Source: Lacipirellula parvula
GTDB taxonomy: Bacteria > Planctomycetota > Planctomycetia > Pirellulales > Lacipirellulaceae
Direction: 5' to 3'
NCBI RefSeq assembly: GCF_009177095.1
Contig: NZ_AP021861.1
Span: 2,772,501 to 2,836,500 of the forward strand
Length of the DNA stretch: 64,000 nucleotides
In this document: positions 18,679 through 27,755 of the stretch, in pieces
Layout of the letters: every line of letters starts with the position of its first letter
Position numbering within the stretch: the first letter of the stretch is position 1
Translations under genes and position numbers: made by a program
Notes under the pieces: model-generated
The model's input: the letters and a program-made list of their open reading frames with translations, nothing else
Database searches by the model: none
Told to the model about the DNA's origin: nothing

Positions 18679-20790
18679 ATGCTGACCCAATGGACCCCCA
18701 CGCTCACCACGCCGTCGTTTACGCCCGTCATGCCAGCCGCGCAGCGATTCATGCAGTTTCGCTATCCGCTGCCTTACGGTGCGCTCTTACAAGACGGCGG
18801 GGTGCAGTTCGTCGTATACAGCCGCTCGGCTACGGCCATGCGGGTGTTGCTCTACAAGCGAGTTACTGACCGCGAACCGTATCGCATCGTCGACTTCAAT
18901 CGCACCACCGACCGGTGGGGCGACATTTGGAGTCTCTTCGTGCCTGATCTTGAAGCAGGCGCGTTGTACCATTTTCAAGCCGACGGGCCCTACGCCCCCG
19001 AGCGCGGCCACCGCTTCAATCCGCAAGCGCGATTGATCGATCCGTACGCTCGCGCGTTGGCCGGCGCCTTCCAAGCGTCGGAAGACGGCATCATCCGCCC
19101 GCCGAAGTGCGTCGTCATCGACGATAACTTCGACTGGCAAGGCGATCGCCACTTGCGCCGCCCGCTGTCTGAGTCGGTGATCTACGAGATGCACGTCCGC
19201 GGGTTCACCAAGGGCGGCTCCAGCAACGTCGACTCGCCTGGTAGCTATCTCGGCGTCATCGAGAAGATTCCGTATCTACAATCGCTCGGCGTCACCGCCG
19301 TCGAGCTGATGCCGATTCACGAGTTCCCCACGAACGGCGTGTTCGGCGGCAAGCTCGATCGTCCCAACTACTGGGGCTACGACTCCCTCGCGTTCTTTTC
19401 GCCTCACCGCGGCTACCAACAGGGGAACGAGCCGGGCGACCAGGTTCGCCAGTTCAAGGAAATGGTCCGGGCGCTCCACGCGGCCGGCATCGAAGTGATT
19501 CTCGACGTGGTGTTCAATCACACCGCCGAAGGAAATCACATGGGACCGACGCTCAGCTTCAAGGGGCTTGAGAATCGCGTCTACTACATGCTCAATGGCG
19601 ACGGCACCTACAAGAACTACTCCGGCTGCGGCAACACGGTGAACGGCAATCACCCGATCTGCCGCGAGATGATTTTCCACTGCCTCCGCCACTGGGTTTA
19701 CAACTACCACATCGACGGGTTCCGTTTCGATTTGGCGTCGATCCTCAGCCGTAACCGGAACGGCGAGCTCGTGCCGAATCCGCCGATGGTCGAGCTGATC
19801 GCCGAAGATCCGATGCTTGCCGACACGAAGATCATCGCCGAAGCGTGGGACGCCGCCGGGGCGTTCCAAGTCGGCAACTTCGCCGACAAGCGTTGGGCCG
19901 AGTGGAACGGCCACTACCGCGACGACGTCCGCCGTTTTTGGCGCGGCGACCAGGGGATGATCGGCCCGATGGCCACTCGGCTGTCAGGTTCGAGCGACCT
20001 CTACCAATCGAGCGGTCGTCATCCGTATCACAGCATTAATTTCGTCACCTCGCACGACGGCTACCCGCTGAACGACTTAGTCAGCTACGAACACAAGCAC
20101 AATCAGGCCAACGGAGAAGACAACCGGGACGGAGAGAATAACAACAACAGTGCGAACTACGGCGTAGAAGGTCCGACTCGGCGAAAGCACATCGTCGAGC
20201 TGCGTCGCCGCCAGGCGAAGAACATGATGGCGTCGCTCCTATTGAGCGAAGGGACGCCCATGATCGTCGCCGGCGATGAAGTCCTGCGAACCCAGCGCGG
20301 CAACAACAATGCTTACTGCCAAGACAACGCGACGAGCTGGTTCGATTGGAATTTAGTTGAGAAGAACGCGGAGATGTTGCGGTTCACGCAAGCCATCATT
20401 GAGTTTCGCAAGGCTCAGCCCAACGTCCGTCGTCCAATGTTCCTCACCGGCCAAGCGGCCCAAGAGGGACAGATTCCGGACGTCAGTTGGTACGGGCCCG
20501 AGGGGCATGGCGTGAACTGGGGTTCCCAGCAGAAGAGCTTGGTGTGCGTACTCGGCACCGCGGGTCTCGACGACCCGTCCGCCCGGTACATCATGCTGCT
20601 GCTCCATGCGGGGGGCGATTCGCAAGATTTCACCATCCCGGCGGCCGTGCGACGGCTTCCTTGGCGCCTCTTCGTCGATACCGCGGCCGAAGCCCCGGGC
20701 GACGTTTACCCCGGCGTCAACGGCCCCGCAGTCCCCGCCGGCGGACGCGTGAAAATGGTCCATCACTCGATGCGGTGCTATGTAGCATAG
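18679..20790 (+). CDS. glgX: Glycogen debranching enzyme GlgX/isoamylase type
   Basis: 703-residue GH13 debranching enzyme that removes alpha-1,6 branches from glycogen. An N-terminal CBM48-like domain (about 30-140) precedes the (beta/alpha)8 barrel. Catalytic residues are visible: nucleophile Asp351 in DGFRFDLAS, acid/base Glu388 in IIAEAWDAAG, and Asp460 in VTSHDGYPLND. ILDVVFNHTAEGN is conserved region I. NNNSANYGVEG and EGTPMIVAGDEVLRTQRGN are typical of the GlgX group. The start is uncertain: ATG 18679 lacks a good ribosome site, and Met25 (MQFRYPLPYGA) could be the true start. No other glycogen genes are adjacent. Confidence 0.92.
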   Translation: MLTQWTPTLTTPSFTPVMPAAQRFMQFRYPLPYGALLQDGGVQFVVYSRSATAMRVLLYKRVTDREPYRIVDFNRTTDRWGDIWSLFVPDLEAGALYHFQADGPYAPERGHRFNPQARLIDPYARALAGAFQASEDGIIRPPKCVVIDDNFDWQGDRHLRRPLSESVIYEMHVRGFTKGGSSNVDSPGSYLGVIEKIPYLQSLGVTAVELMPIHEFPTNGVFGGKLDRPNYWGYDSLAFFSPHRGYQQGNEPGDQVRQFKEMVRALHAAGIEVILDVVFNHTAEGNHMGPTLSFKGLENRVYYMLNGDGTYKNYSGCGNTVNGNHPICREMIFHCLRHWVYNYHIDGFRFDLASILSRNRNGELVPNPPMVELIAEDPMLADTKIIAEAWDAAGAFQVGNFADKRWAEWNGHYRDDVRRFWRGDQGMIGPMATRLSGSSDLYQSSGRHPYHSINFVTSHDGYPLNDLVSYEHKHNQANGEDNRDGENNNNSANYGVEGPTRRKHIVELRRRQAKNMMASLLLSEGTPMIVAGDEVLRTQRGNNNAYCQDNATSWFDWNLVEKNAEMLRFTQAIIEFRKAQPNVRRPMFLTGQAAQEGQIPDVSWYGPEGHGVNWGSQQKSLVCVLGTAGLDDPSARYIMLLLHAGGDSQDFTIPAAVRRLPWRLFVDTAAEAPGDVYPGVNGPAVPAGGRVKMVHHSMRCYVA

Positions 20791-20811
20791 CTAGGCTCTA
20801 AGTTGTAGGCT

Positions 20812-20852
20812 GTAGGCCGTAGGCGGGGCATTGCTTCTCGCCTACGGCCTAC
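20812..20852 (+). terminator. Hairpin after glgX
   Basis: GTAGGCCGTAGGC / GCCTACGGCCTAC, 13-base arms with a 15-base loop, 21 bases downstream of the glgX stop. Confidence 0.6.
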
Positions 20853-20900
20853 TTCGTTTAGCTGGGCTTTGTTCAAGAAGTTGACAGTGGGAGCATTGAC

Positions 20901-20990
20901 TGTGGGAGGCGTCTCCGACGCCGATAACGGTAACCAGAACGCGCCGTTGCGGCCCTCAACGTCGATTCGGGGTCGGAGACCCCTCCCACA
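20901..20990. repeat. Dispersed hairpin repeat, family B copy 1
   Basis: TGTGGGAGGCGTCTCCGACG on the left and GTCGGAGACCCCTCCCACA on the right. A second complete copy is at 44254-44343 and a single left arm is at 41442-41468. Confidence 0.7.
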
Positions 20991-21036
20991 ATTGAAGGCT
21001 GATTAGGCTCTGAACTCGAACCACGAACTTGCGGCA

Positions 21037-22284
21037 ATGGCGGTATCACGCTCCAACGTTTCGATCATCGGTATTGGCGACGACGGGCTCGACGGCGCTT
21101 CCGAAGCCGTTCGCCGCATCATCACTGAGGCGGACTTGCTGGTTGGTAACGACCGCGTGTTGGCGCTCGTCCCCGGCAACGTGACGGAACGGCTCGTCCT
21201 CGGCGCCGACGTCGAAGCGGCCGCCGACCGCATCGCCGCCGAACATGGACGCGTCGCCGTGCTCGTTTCGGGCGACCCGCTCTTCTACGGCTTGGCCCGC
21301 TATCTCTGCGATCGCGTCGGCATCGAGCGCTGCGAAATCGTGCCGCACGTCAGCAGCATGCAACTCGCCTTCGCCCGCGTGAAGGAGAGCTGGGACGATG
21401 CTTACCTCACCAACCTTGCGAACCACTCGCTCGAAGCCGTCGTCGAGCGGATCCGCACGGCCGAGAAGGTCGGCCTGTTCACTACCGACGAGCATGGCCC
21501 CGACGCCGTCGCAAAGGCCCTCGCGAAGCGGAAGATCGACTACTTCACCGCCTACGTTTGCGAGAACCTCGGCGCCCGCAACGAACGCGTCACCCGCGGT
21601 TCGCTCGCCGACATCGCCGGACAGAAGTTCGACCCGCTCAATGTGATGATCCTCGTCCGCAGCAGCGACGCCCCCGACCGCCCCCGCGACGCCTCGGTGC
21701 GCAGCCTGTTCGGCAACCCCGACGAGGCGTTTGTTCAATCAAAGCCGAAGCACGGCCTGCTCACCCCGGCCGAAGTCCGCGCCGTCGCCCTCGCGCAAAT
21801 GGCGCTCTCGCCGCGGAGCATCGTGTGGGACGTCGGCGCCGGCAGCGGTTCGGTGAGCGTCGAAGCCGCGCTGTTGGCGCCCGCCGGGCAAGTGTTCGCC
21901 ATCGAACAAGACGCCGAAGACGTCGAACTCATTCGCGAGAATGCTGACCGCTTCGCCGCCGAGAACGTGACGCCGGTCGTTGGTCGCGCCCCTGAAGTGT
22001 GGGCCGACCTGCCCGATCCCGACGCCGTCTTCATCGAAGGGAGCGGCCGCGAAATCGCGCGCTTGGCAGAACTAGCGTTCGAACGCCTCAAACCGGGCGG
22101 CCGCTTGGTCGCAAGCGTCTCAAGCATCGAGGGCCTGCACGAAGTGAAGGCGAACCTCGCCGCTGCCACCTCCGACGTCAACGTCTGGATGCTAAGCGTC
22201 GCCCGCGGCACCGACCAACTGCAACGCCTGCGCCTCAACGCGCTCAACCCCGCGTTCCTAGTCTCCGCCACCAAAACGGCCTAG
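21037..22284 (+). CDS. cobL: Precorrin-6Y C5,15-methyltransferase (CbiE-CbiT fusion)
   Basis: 415 residues. The N-terminal half (about 8-205) is a tetrapyrrole SAM methyltransferase of CbiE type: VSIIGIGDDGLDG, ADLLVGNDRVL, VLVSGDPLFYGLARYL. The C-terminal half (about 230-410) is CbiT, a class I methyltransferase: LTPAEVRAVALAQMALSP, then the SAM site VWDVGAGSGSVSVEAA, and AVFIEGSGRE. Fused CbiE-CbiT (CobL) methylates C5 and C15 and decarboxylates the C12 acetate chain in corrin synthesis. No other cobalamin genes are next to it. It is convergent with the cupin gene across a small CCGGAGG/CCTCCGG hairpin. Confidence 0.9.
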   Translation: MAVSRSNVSIIGIGDDGLDGASEAVRRIITEADLLVGNDRVLALVPGNVTERLVLGADVEAAADRIAAEHGRVAVLVSGDPLFYGLARYLCDRVGIERCEIVPHVSSMQLAFARVKESWDDAYLTNLANHSLEAVVERIRTAEKVGLFTTDEHGPDAVAKALAKRKIDYFTAYVCENLGARNERVTRGSLADIAGQKFDPLNVMILVRSSDAPDRPRDASVRSLFGNPDEAFVQSKPKHGLLTPAEVRAVALAQMALSPRSIVWDVGAGSGSVSVEAALLAPAGQVFAIEQDAEDVELIRENADRFAAENVTPVVGRAPEVWADLPDPDAVFIEGSGREIARLAELAFERLKPGGRLVASVSSIEGLHEVKANLAAATSDVNVWMLSVARGTDQLQRLRLNALNPAFLVSATKTA

Positions 22285-22298
22285 CACCCTACAGGCGA

Positions 22299-22320
22299 GC
22301 CGGAGGCTTTATGCCTCCGG
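22299..22320. terminator. Hairpin between cobL and the convergent cupin gene
   Basis: CCGGAGGC-TTTAT-GCCTCCGG, perfect 8-base arms, 15 bases after the cobL stop; another GCCTCCGG follows shortly after. Confidence 0.5.
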
Positions 22321-22346
22321 TCTTCAAGCCTCCGGTCTCCCCTCTA

Positions 22347-22709
22347 TCACTCATCCCGATGCACCGTGGTAGGCGAAAACGCCGGCAGACAAACCGCCAC
22401 ATACTCCGCCCCTTCGACGCCCGGGCTGCTATAGCGAATCCATTCGCCCGCGTCCGTGATGATCGCTTGCCCCGCGGCAACGTCGAAGGTCTCGCCGCGT
22501 GTTTCCACGCGCAGTGATCCGCGCAGCACCAGCGTGTACTCCGCGAACTCCGGCGTCTGGCCCGGCTCGCTCCAGCCTGATGGGCTCACCATCCGCGCGA
22601 CGCTCACCTCGGCGGTCTGAGAATTGACCCGACCGATGTATTCCTCAATCACTTTGGGCGGTTCGCCGTGGGCGTGAATACGCGTCGGCGAATTGATGAG
22701 TCGCGGCAT
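22347..22709 (-). CDS. Single-domain cupin protein
   Basis: 120 residues from the ATG at 22709. A small beta-barrel cupin: motif 1 is reduced (PGQTPEFAEYTLVLRGSLRVE, with Glu and Tyr but without the HxH pair) and motif 2 lies around GETFDVAAGQAIITDAGEWIRYSSP, also without the usual His. Such proteins may be non-enzymatic or bind a different ligand. The reading VARMVSPSGWSEPGQTPE fits cupins annotated near sugar or amine metabolism, but no substrate can be named. It is divergent from the HAD-ATPase fusion gene, with 83 bp between the starts. Confidence 0.7.
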   Translation of the reverse strand: MPRLINSPTRIHAHGEPPKVIEEYIGRVNSQTAEVSVARMVSPSGWSEPGQTPEFAEYTLVLRGSLRVETRGETFDVAAGQAIITDAGEWIRYSSPGVEGAEYVAVCLPAFSPTTVHRDE

Positions 22710-22792
22710 CGCATTTGCTCCTGAGTGGTGTCTGTTGGAGTTCAGGATTTCAACCGAACGGTTGGCAACAGTTCGGCAACCACGGAGCATAC

Positions 22793-24532
22793 ATGCGTTA
22801 CCAAGCCCTCGCCACCGACTACGACGGCACGATCGCCCATAACGGCGTCGTCAGCGAGAGCACCGTCGCCGCGCTGCGCGATCTGCTCGCCACAGGCCGC
22901 CGGCTGATCCTCGTCACCGGCCGCGAGTTGCCCGAACTCCTCGAAATTTTCCCCGAGGTCGATCTGTGCGAATGGGTCGTCGCCGAGAACGGCGGCCTCC
23001 TCTATAACCCCGCGACGAAGGAAGAACGTCCCCTCGCCGAGGCTCCCTCGCCAGCGTTCTTGGAAATGCTCCAAGCCCGGCAGGTCGAGCGCGTCTCGGT
23101 CGGCCGGGTGATCGTCGCCACGTGGGAGCCTTACGAAAACATTGTTCTCAAATCAATTCGCGACCTCGGTCTCGAAAGCCAAGTCATCTTCAACAAAGGC
23201 GCCGTCATGATCTTGCCGGCCGGCGTCAACAAAGCGAGCGGCCTCACTGCGGCACTGAAAGAGATGGGCCTCTCGCCGCACAACGTCGTCGGCGTCGGCG
23301 ATGCCGAGAACGACCACGCGATGCTGAAGCTCTGCGAGTTCTCGGCCGCCGTCAGCAACGCGCTTCCCGCGGTGAAGGAGACTGCCGACTTCGTCACCTC
23401 CGCCGATCACGGCGATGGCGTCGCCCAACTCATCGCCGCGATGGTCGAAGACGACCTCGCGAAGTTCGATGACCGCCTCGCACGTCACCACCTCATCCTC
23501 GGCAAAGCAGGCAATGACGAAATCGCGATTCCCTCGCACGGTCCCTGCATTCTCATCTGCGGGCCCTCGGCCAGCGGCAAGTCGACGCTCGTCACGCGGA
23601 TTGTCGAAACGCTTGAAGAGCAGCATTACCAGTTCTGCCTGTTCGACCCCGAAGGCGATTACGAAAACTTTGCCGGCGCCGTCGCGTTCGGCAGCCCCGA
23701 CGCGCCGCCGGCCGCGGACGAAGCGCTTCAACTCCTCTCGAACCCCGACGCCAACGCGATCGTCAATCTCACCGGCCTGAAAATCCCCGATCGCCCGCCG
23801 ATGTTCCTCAGCATGCTCGGCCCGCTGCTGCAAATGCGCACCCGCACCGGCCGGCCCCACTGGCTGATCCTCGACGAGGCCCACCACCTCCTCCCCGCCG
23901 ATTGGCGCCCGCCCGAAGGCGTGGTTCCCGAGGAGTTTCAAAATGTGATCATGATCACCGTGCACCCGGAACTGCTCGCTCCGGAGATGCTGCAGCGCGT
24001 CGACATGCTGCTGGTCGTCGGCAAGGACGCCGAGGAGATGATCGCCACCTACTGCGACGCTTCCGGCCTCGACGCGCCGGCGCTTGAGCCCGCGCACCTA
24101 CAGCAAGGCGAAGTGCTGCTTTGGAAGCCAGGCAACGAAGAGCCGCCGCTGAAGATCGCCGCGTACCCCTGCAAAACCGAACGCCGCCGCCATCGCCGCA
24201 AATACGCCGAGGGAGAACTCCCTCCCGACCGCAGCTTTTTCTTCCGCGGCCCCGGCGCCAAGCTCAACCTGCGGGCGCAGAATCTCATTATGTTTCTGCA
24301 AATCGCTGAAGGCGTGGACGACGAAACGTGGGAGTACCACCGCCGCGCCGGCGACTATTCAAAATGGTTTGGGTCGTGCGTCAAAGACGACGACCTCACT
24401 GCGGCGGCGAAGCAAATCGAATCGCTCGCCGCCCTCGATCCCCACGAAGGCCGCGAGATGCTGCGGGCTGCCATCGAGCGGGAGTATATCCTGGCGCCAA
24501 CGTCAAAAATGCCCGTCGTCGGCGCGAGTTGA
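22793..24532 (+). CDS. HAD phosphatase - P-loop ATPase fusion protein
   Basis: 579 residues with two recognisable halves. Residues 1 to about 230 are a Cof/SPP-type HAD phosphatase: motif I TDYDGT (Asp9 and Asp11), VTGRE, a cap region, NKASGL with the motif III Lys, and GDAENDHAML. Residues from about 245 to 490 are a HerA/DUF87-like ATPase: Walker A GPSASGKST at 257-265, FDPEGDYENF, and Walker B LILDEAHH with Asp361/Glu362. The last ~90 residues (FFFRGPGAKLNLRAQNLIMF, DDETWEYHRRAGDYSKWF) form a further conserved tail. Start: ATG after CGGAGC. A sugar-phosphate-type phosphatase joined to a DNA-pump-like ATPase is unusual; the joint function is not known to me. Confidence 0.82.
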   Translation: MRYQALATDYDGTIAHNGVVSESTVAALRDLLATGRRLILVTGRELPELLEIFPEVDLCEWVVAENGGLLYNPATKEERPLAEAPSPAFLEMLQARQVERVSVGRVIVATWEPYENIVLKSIRDLGLESQVIFNKGAVMILPAGVNKASGLTAALKEMGLSPHNVVGVGDAENDHAMLKLCEFSAAVSNALPAVKETADFVTSADHGDGVAQLIAAMVEDDLAKFDDRLARHHLILGKAGNDEIAIPSHGPCILICGPSASGKSTLVTRIVETLEEQHYQFCLFDPEGDYENFAGAVAFGSPDAPPAADEALQLLSNPDANAIVNLTGLKIPDRPPMFLSMLGPLLQMRTRTGRPHWLILDEAHHLLPADWRPPEGVVPEEFQNVIMITVHPELLAPEMLQRVDMLLVVGKDAEEMIATYCDASGLDAPALEPAHLQQGEVLLWKPGNEEPPLKIAAYPCKTERRRHRRKYAEGELPPDRSFFFRGPGAKLNLRAQNLIMFLQIAEGVDDETWEYHRRAGDYSKWFGSCVKDDDLTAAAKQIESLAALDPHEGREMLRAAIEREYILAPTSKMPVVGAS

Positions 24533-24620
24533 TTATCGTCAATAGCAGAGATGCCGCGACTGGTGCAGGTCGTCGCGTGCTCGAAATGCTGAACCGCGGT
24601 GGAACTCTCCGCGGACTTCC

Positions 24621-24658
24621 CATACTCATGTCTGAGAGGCGAGAGTATGGTGCCGTGC
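24621..24658. repeat. REP-like hairpin, copy 1 (right of the HAD-ATPase gene)
   Basis: CATACTC ... GAGTATG, arms 22 bases apart start to start, within a 38-base unit that recurs at 25208-25245 as CATGCTC ... GAGCATG. The paired A-T to G-C change keeps the stem. Confidence 0.7.
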
Positions 24659-24680
24659 GACGTCTTGGTTGCACGCTAGA

Positions 24681-25082
24681 CTACCCCGAGACATCCCGGC
24701 GCTTTTTCTCGCCGACCAGGGTTGTCAACGCATCGTTGGGTCCACGATGGAACTCCTCAAGAAGCGTTCCATCTCGCGTTAATGTTCTGCTATTCATGAG
24801 CACGTCATACGCGAACTCCATCTCGCGATACACGGTGCCGTCGTCGTGCCACTCACGCTCAATGCCGTGACGTAAACCATGCACATAAGGGACTTCGAGC
24901 TTATTTGTACCCGCTGGATGATACTCGCGCGTGATACCGTGTTGGAGCCCAGCCTCGAAGTGTAGCTCACTTAACAGGGTTCCATTCGCGTAAAACTCGA
25001 CAGCCGTCCCAGTAAAACGGAGTCCGTTAAATAAGTATATGTGGTCGTTTGAGTACTCTAATTGATCATAAAAGACTTGCAT
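24681..25082 (-). CDS. YwqK-like MORN-repeat protein (antitoxin-like)
   Basis: 133 residues from the Met at 25082 (MQVFYDQLEYSNDH); the longer frame upstream runs through the flanking repeat. It carries about three MORN_2-type repeats (PF07661): FYANGTLLSELHFEAGLQHG, REYHPAGTNKLEVPYVHGLR, EWHDDGTVYREMEFAYDVL. Proteins of this type are annotated as YwqK family antitoxins, but no toxin gene lies next to it. Codon use and base composition are visibly more AT-rich than the neighbours, and the gene is bracketed by two copies of one dispersed hairpin, so acquisition by transfer is likely (inference). Confidence 0.65.
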   Translation of the reverse strand: MQVFYDQLEYSNDHIYLFNGLRFTGTAVEFYANGTLLSELHFEAGLQHGITREYHPAGTNKLEVPYVHGLRHGIEREWHDDGTVYREMEFAYDVLMNSRTLTRDGTLLEEFHRGPNDALTTLVGEKKRRDVSG

Positions 25083-25207
25083 GGTTGTTGCGCGAAATTG
25101 CTTGAAATCTTTGTTTGATACAAACGAGGTGGAACCGACACGCGGGCGACGGGGCGTCGTGGAGCGCCGGCCTGCTGGACCACGATCGGGCGTCTGCGAA
25201 GGTTCGG

Positions 25208-25245
25208 CATGCTCACGCCTGAGGGGCGAGAGCATGGCGCCCTGC
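25208..25245. repeat. REP-like hairpin, copy 2 (between the YwqK-like and helicase genes)
   Basis: CATGCTC ... GAGCATG in the same orientation and spacing as copy 1 at 24621, ending 16 bases before the stop of the helicase gene. Confidence 0.7.
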
Positions 25246-25260
25246 AGCTAAGCCAACAGT

Positions 25261-27390
25261 CTACCGCCGCGGCGAGCGCGATTGCGAACCTTTCGCTCCC
25301 TTAGCCCCTTTGCCCCCCTTCGGCCCGCCAGCTCCCTTCGCCGCCGGGTGCTTCTTATGCGGTCCAAGAGTGGCCGCAGCCGCCGCCCGCGCTTTCGCCG
25401 CATTCTCCGCCTGCCCGGTCATCTCGTACAAAAACCGGCTCGGCACCGTGTCCTTCGGCTTCCCCCACTTCCGCCGCGTGAGGGCGAACGACATCGTCAG
25501 CTTCTCTTGCGCCCGCGTGACGCCGACGTAGCAGAGCCGTCGCTCTTCGTCGATTTGCGATTCGTCCGGCATTTCGAGCGTCCGCTTGTGGGGCAGAATC
25601 CCTTCCTCCATCCCCACCATGTAAACGTACGGAAACTCCAGCCCCTTCGCTGAGTGGAGCGTCATCAGCGCGATCGCGTTGCGTTGCAGCTGGTCCTCTT
25701 TCTCGTCGCGGTTGTCGCTGCCGCCGAGGGCGACGTCGTCGAGGAATCCGCGGAGCAGTGGAATTTCCTCTTCGTCCTTCTTCGTCTTCTTCCCTTTGTT
25801 GTACGCGGCGCCGGCGTTGATCAGTTCCTCGATCGACGCGGTGCGGGCCTCGCGTTCCATGGGATCAGGATAGAGCCGATCGAGCTCGCGGCGATACTGC
25901 GTGCGGTCGACCACCGCGTCGACCAGCTTGTCGACCGGCGCCCCGCGATCGGCGATCTCTTTCAATTCGCCAATGAGTTTCACAAATTTCCCAATCGCGT
26001 TGCCCGTGGCTCCGCCGCCGCCGGCCGCTTCGCGCAGCACGGTCCAAATCGGCTCGCCGCGATTCACCGCCTCGGCCAACAGTTGCTTTACTGTAGCGTT
26101 GCCGATCCCGCGCGGCGGCGTGTTGATAATCCGCAGCAGCGACGTTTCGTCGGTCGGGTTCTCGACTGTCTTCAGGTACGCCAGCAGGTCGCGGACTTCC
26201 TTGCGATCGAAGAACGATTGCCCGCCGACCAGAATGTACGGCAGCTTCAGCCGTCGCAGTTCGGTTTCGAACGCCCGCGGCTGCTCGTTTGTGCGACACA
26301 GGATCGCAAAATCTTTCGCCTGCATTCCGGGCTGCGTCAGCTGCATGTGGATGTCGCCAACCACCCGTTCCGCTTCCTGCGCCTCATCAGGCAGCTGCAT
26401 GATGATCGGCCGCTGTCCGGCGCCGCGGGCGGGCCGCAAGATTTTGTCGTGCCGCTTTTTGTTGAACGCAATGAGCGTGTTGGCGTATTCGAGAATGGCC
26501 CCGGCCGAGCGGTAGTTCTCCTCAAGCCGCACGACCTTCGCGTCGGGCCAATCTTCTTTGAACCGCAAAATGTGCTCGACCTCGGCGCCGCGCCAGCCGT
26601 AAATCGACTGGTCGTCGTCGCCCACGACGCACAAGTTGCGATGCCCCATCGCCAGCGCTTTGACGATGCGGTACTGGCTGCCGTTGGTGTCCTGATATTC
26701 ATCGACCAGCACGTGGTCGAAATGCCCTGCCTCCTCGCGGCGGATGGCCGGATACTTGGTGAACAACTCCTCCGTGCAGAGGAGCAAGTCGTCGAAGTCG
26801 ACCATCCCGCGAGCCTTCAGGCTGCTTTGGTAGCGCCGATAAGCCGCGGCGGCGAGATGCTCCTTATCGCTCGTCGCCTCCGACGCCGCTTGCATCGGCC
26901 GCAGCGATTTGTTTTTCCAGTTGCTAATGATCGCCAACAGGTCGCCCGGTCGCAGCGAATCTTCGGGGCAGCGAATGTCGCGCAGCGAGGTCCGCGCGAG
27001 CGACTCCTGGTCGCCCCGATCGCAAATGGCGAACTGGGGGGGATAACCCAGCTGAGTGATGTGCCGCCGCAGCACCTGGACGCACAGTGCGTGGAAGGTC
27101 GAAATCTGCGGCCGAATCTTCGGCCCCTTCGGCTTCGCTCTGCGATGCGTCTTGCCGGGCTTTTCCGGCCCGCCGAGCAGGGCCAGCGCCCGCTCCTGCA
27201 TCTCGCCCGCCGCCTTGCGGGTGAACGTCACCGCCAGAATCCGATCGGGCTTGATCCGATGCTTGATGAGATTCGCAATCCGCGTCGTCACGACGCGGGT
27301 CTTCCCCGTCCCAGCCCCGGCTAAAACGAGCAACGGGCCGCTTAGCGTCTCAACGGCAGCGTGTTGGGCGGGATTCAGTCCGTGAGCCAT
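25261..27390 (-). CDS. ATP-dependent DNA helicase, UvrD/Rep/PcrA family
   Basis: 709 residues from the ATG at 27390 (MAHGLNPAQHAAVE), an SF1A 3'-5' helicase. Motifs in order: Q motif LNPAQ, Walker A AGAGTGKT (24-31), Ia VTFTRKAAGEM, II LVDEYQDTN, III GDDDQSIYGWRGA, IV LEENYRS, V TLHSAKGLEFPYVYMVG, VI VGVTRAQEKL. The tail (about 675-709) is low complexity, rich in Gly, Lys and Ala (GAGGPKGGKGAKGAKG). It most likely acts in repair or replication restart. Whether it is UvrD, PcrA or Rep cannot be told from motifs alone. The start used avoids a long upstream frame that runs through a hairpin. Confidence 0.93.
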   Translation of the reverse strand: MAHGLNPAQHAAVETLSGPLLVLAGAGTGKTRVVTTRIANLIKHRIKPDRILAVTFTRKAAGEMQERALALLGGPEKPGKTHRRAKPKGPKIRPQISTFHALCVQVLRRHITQLGYPPQFAICDRGDQESLARTSLRDIRCPEDSLRPGDLLAIISNWKNKSLRPMQAASEATSDKEHLAAAAYRRYQSSLKARGMVDFDDLLLCTEELFTKYPAIRREEAGHFDHVLVDEYQDTNGSQYRIVKALAMGHRNLCVVGDDDQSIYGWRGAEVEHILRFKEDWPDAKVVRLEENYRSAGAILEYANTLIAFNKKRHDKILRPARGAGQRPIIMQLPDEAQEAERVVGDIHMQLTQPGMQAKDFAILCRTNEQPRAFETELRRLKLPYILVGGQSFFDRKEVRDLLAYLKTVENPTDETSLLRIINTPPRGIGNATVKQLLAEAVNRGEPIWTVLREAAGGGGATGNAIGKFVKLIGELKEIADRGAPVDKLVDAVVDRTQYRRELDRLYPDPMEREARTASIEELINAGAAYNKGKKTKKDEEEIPLLRGFLDDVALGGSDNRDEKEDQLQRNAIALMTLHSAKGLEFPYVYMVGMEEGILPHKRTLEMPDESQIDEERRLCYVGVTRAQEKLTMSFALTRRKWGKPKDTVPSRFLYEMTGQAENAAKARAAAAATLGPHKKHPAAKGAGGPKGGKGAKGAKGSQSRSPRR

Positions 27391-27755
27391 CGGGCATCCA
27401 TGCAGGCGGGCAAAAACTAGGCGGGCCGGCGGCGACAGCCTCAGCGGCGCCGCGCGACCCGCCAGTCTAACGGCTTCGTCGAAGAGAATAAAAGCCACCC
27501 GCAAACTCACCCCAGTCTGCTCTTTGCGCCTTCGCGCCTTTGCGTGAGATATCTTTCCTGAAAATCTCACGCAAAGGCGCGAAGGCGCAAAGAACGGGAC
27601 TTTCCGGCCGAACCGCATTGCGACGCTAGCCTTGACGCAAGTCGTTTCATGGCCTTACACTTCGGGTTTACAGGCGGCCTCCGGTGGTCAGTGAATGGCC
27701 CTCCAACGCCCCTAGCGGTTTCGATCTGCCCACTGCTCACTGCCCACTCGCATTC
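27391..27755. other. Intergenic region between divergent helicase and YfgM-like genes
   Basis: No gene seen. Contains the long perfect hairpin at 27522-27592 and, at 27700-27755, a CACTGCTCACTGCCCACTC stretch directly before the next start codon. Confidence 0.5.
27522..27592. repeat. Perfect 29-bp inverted repeat
   Basis: Left arm 27522-27550 begins CTTTGCGCCTTCGCGCCTTT; the right arm 27564-27592 is its exact reverse complement; loop of 13 bases. A degenerate relative lies at 34315-34382. Confidence 0.85.
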
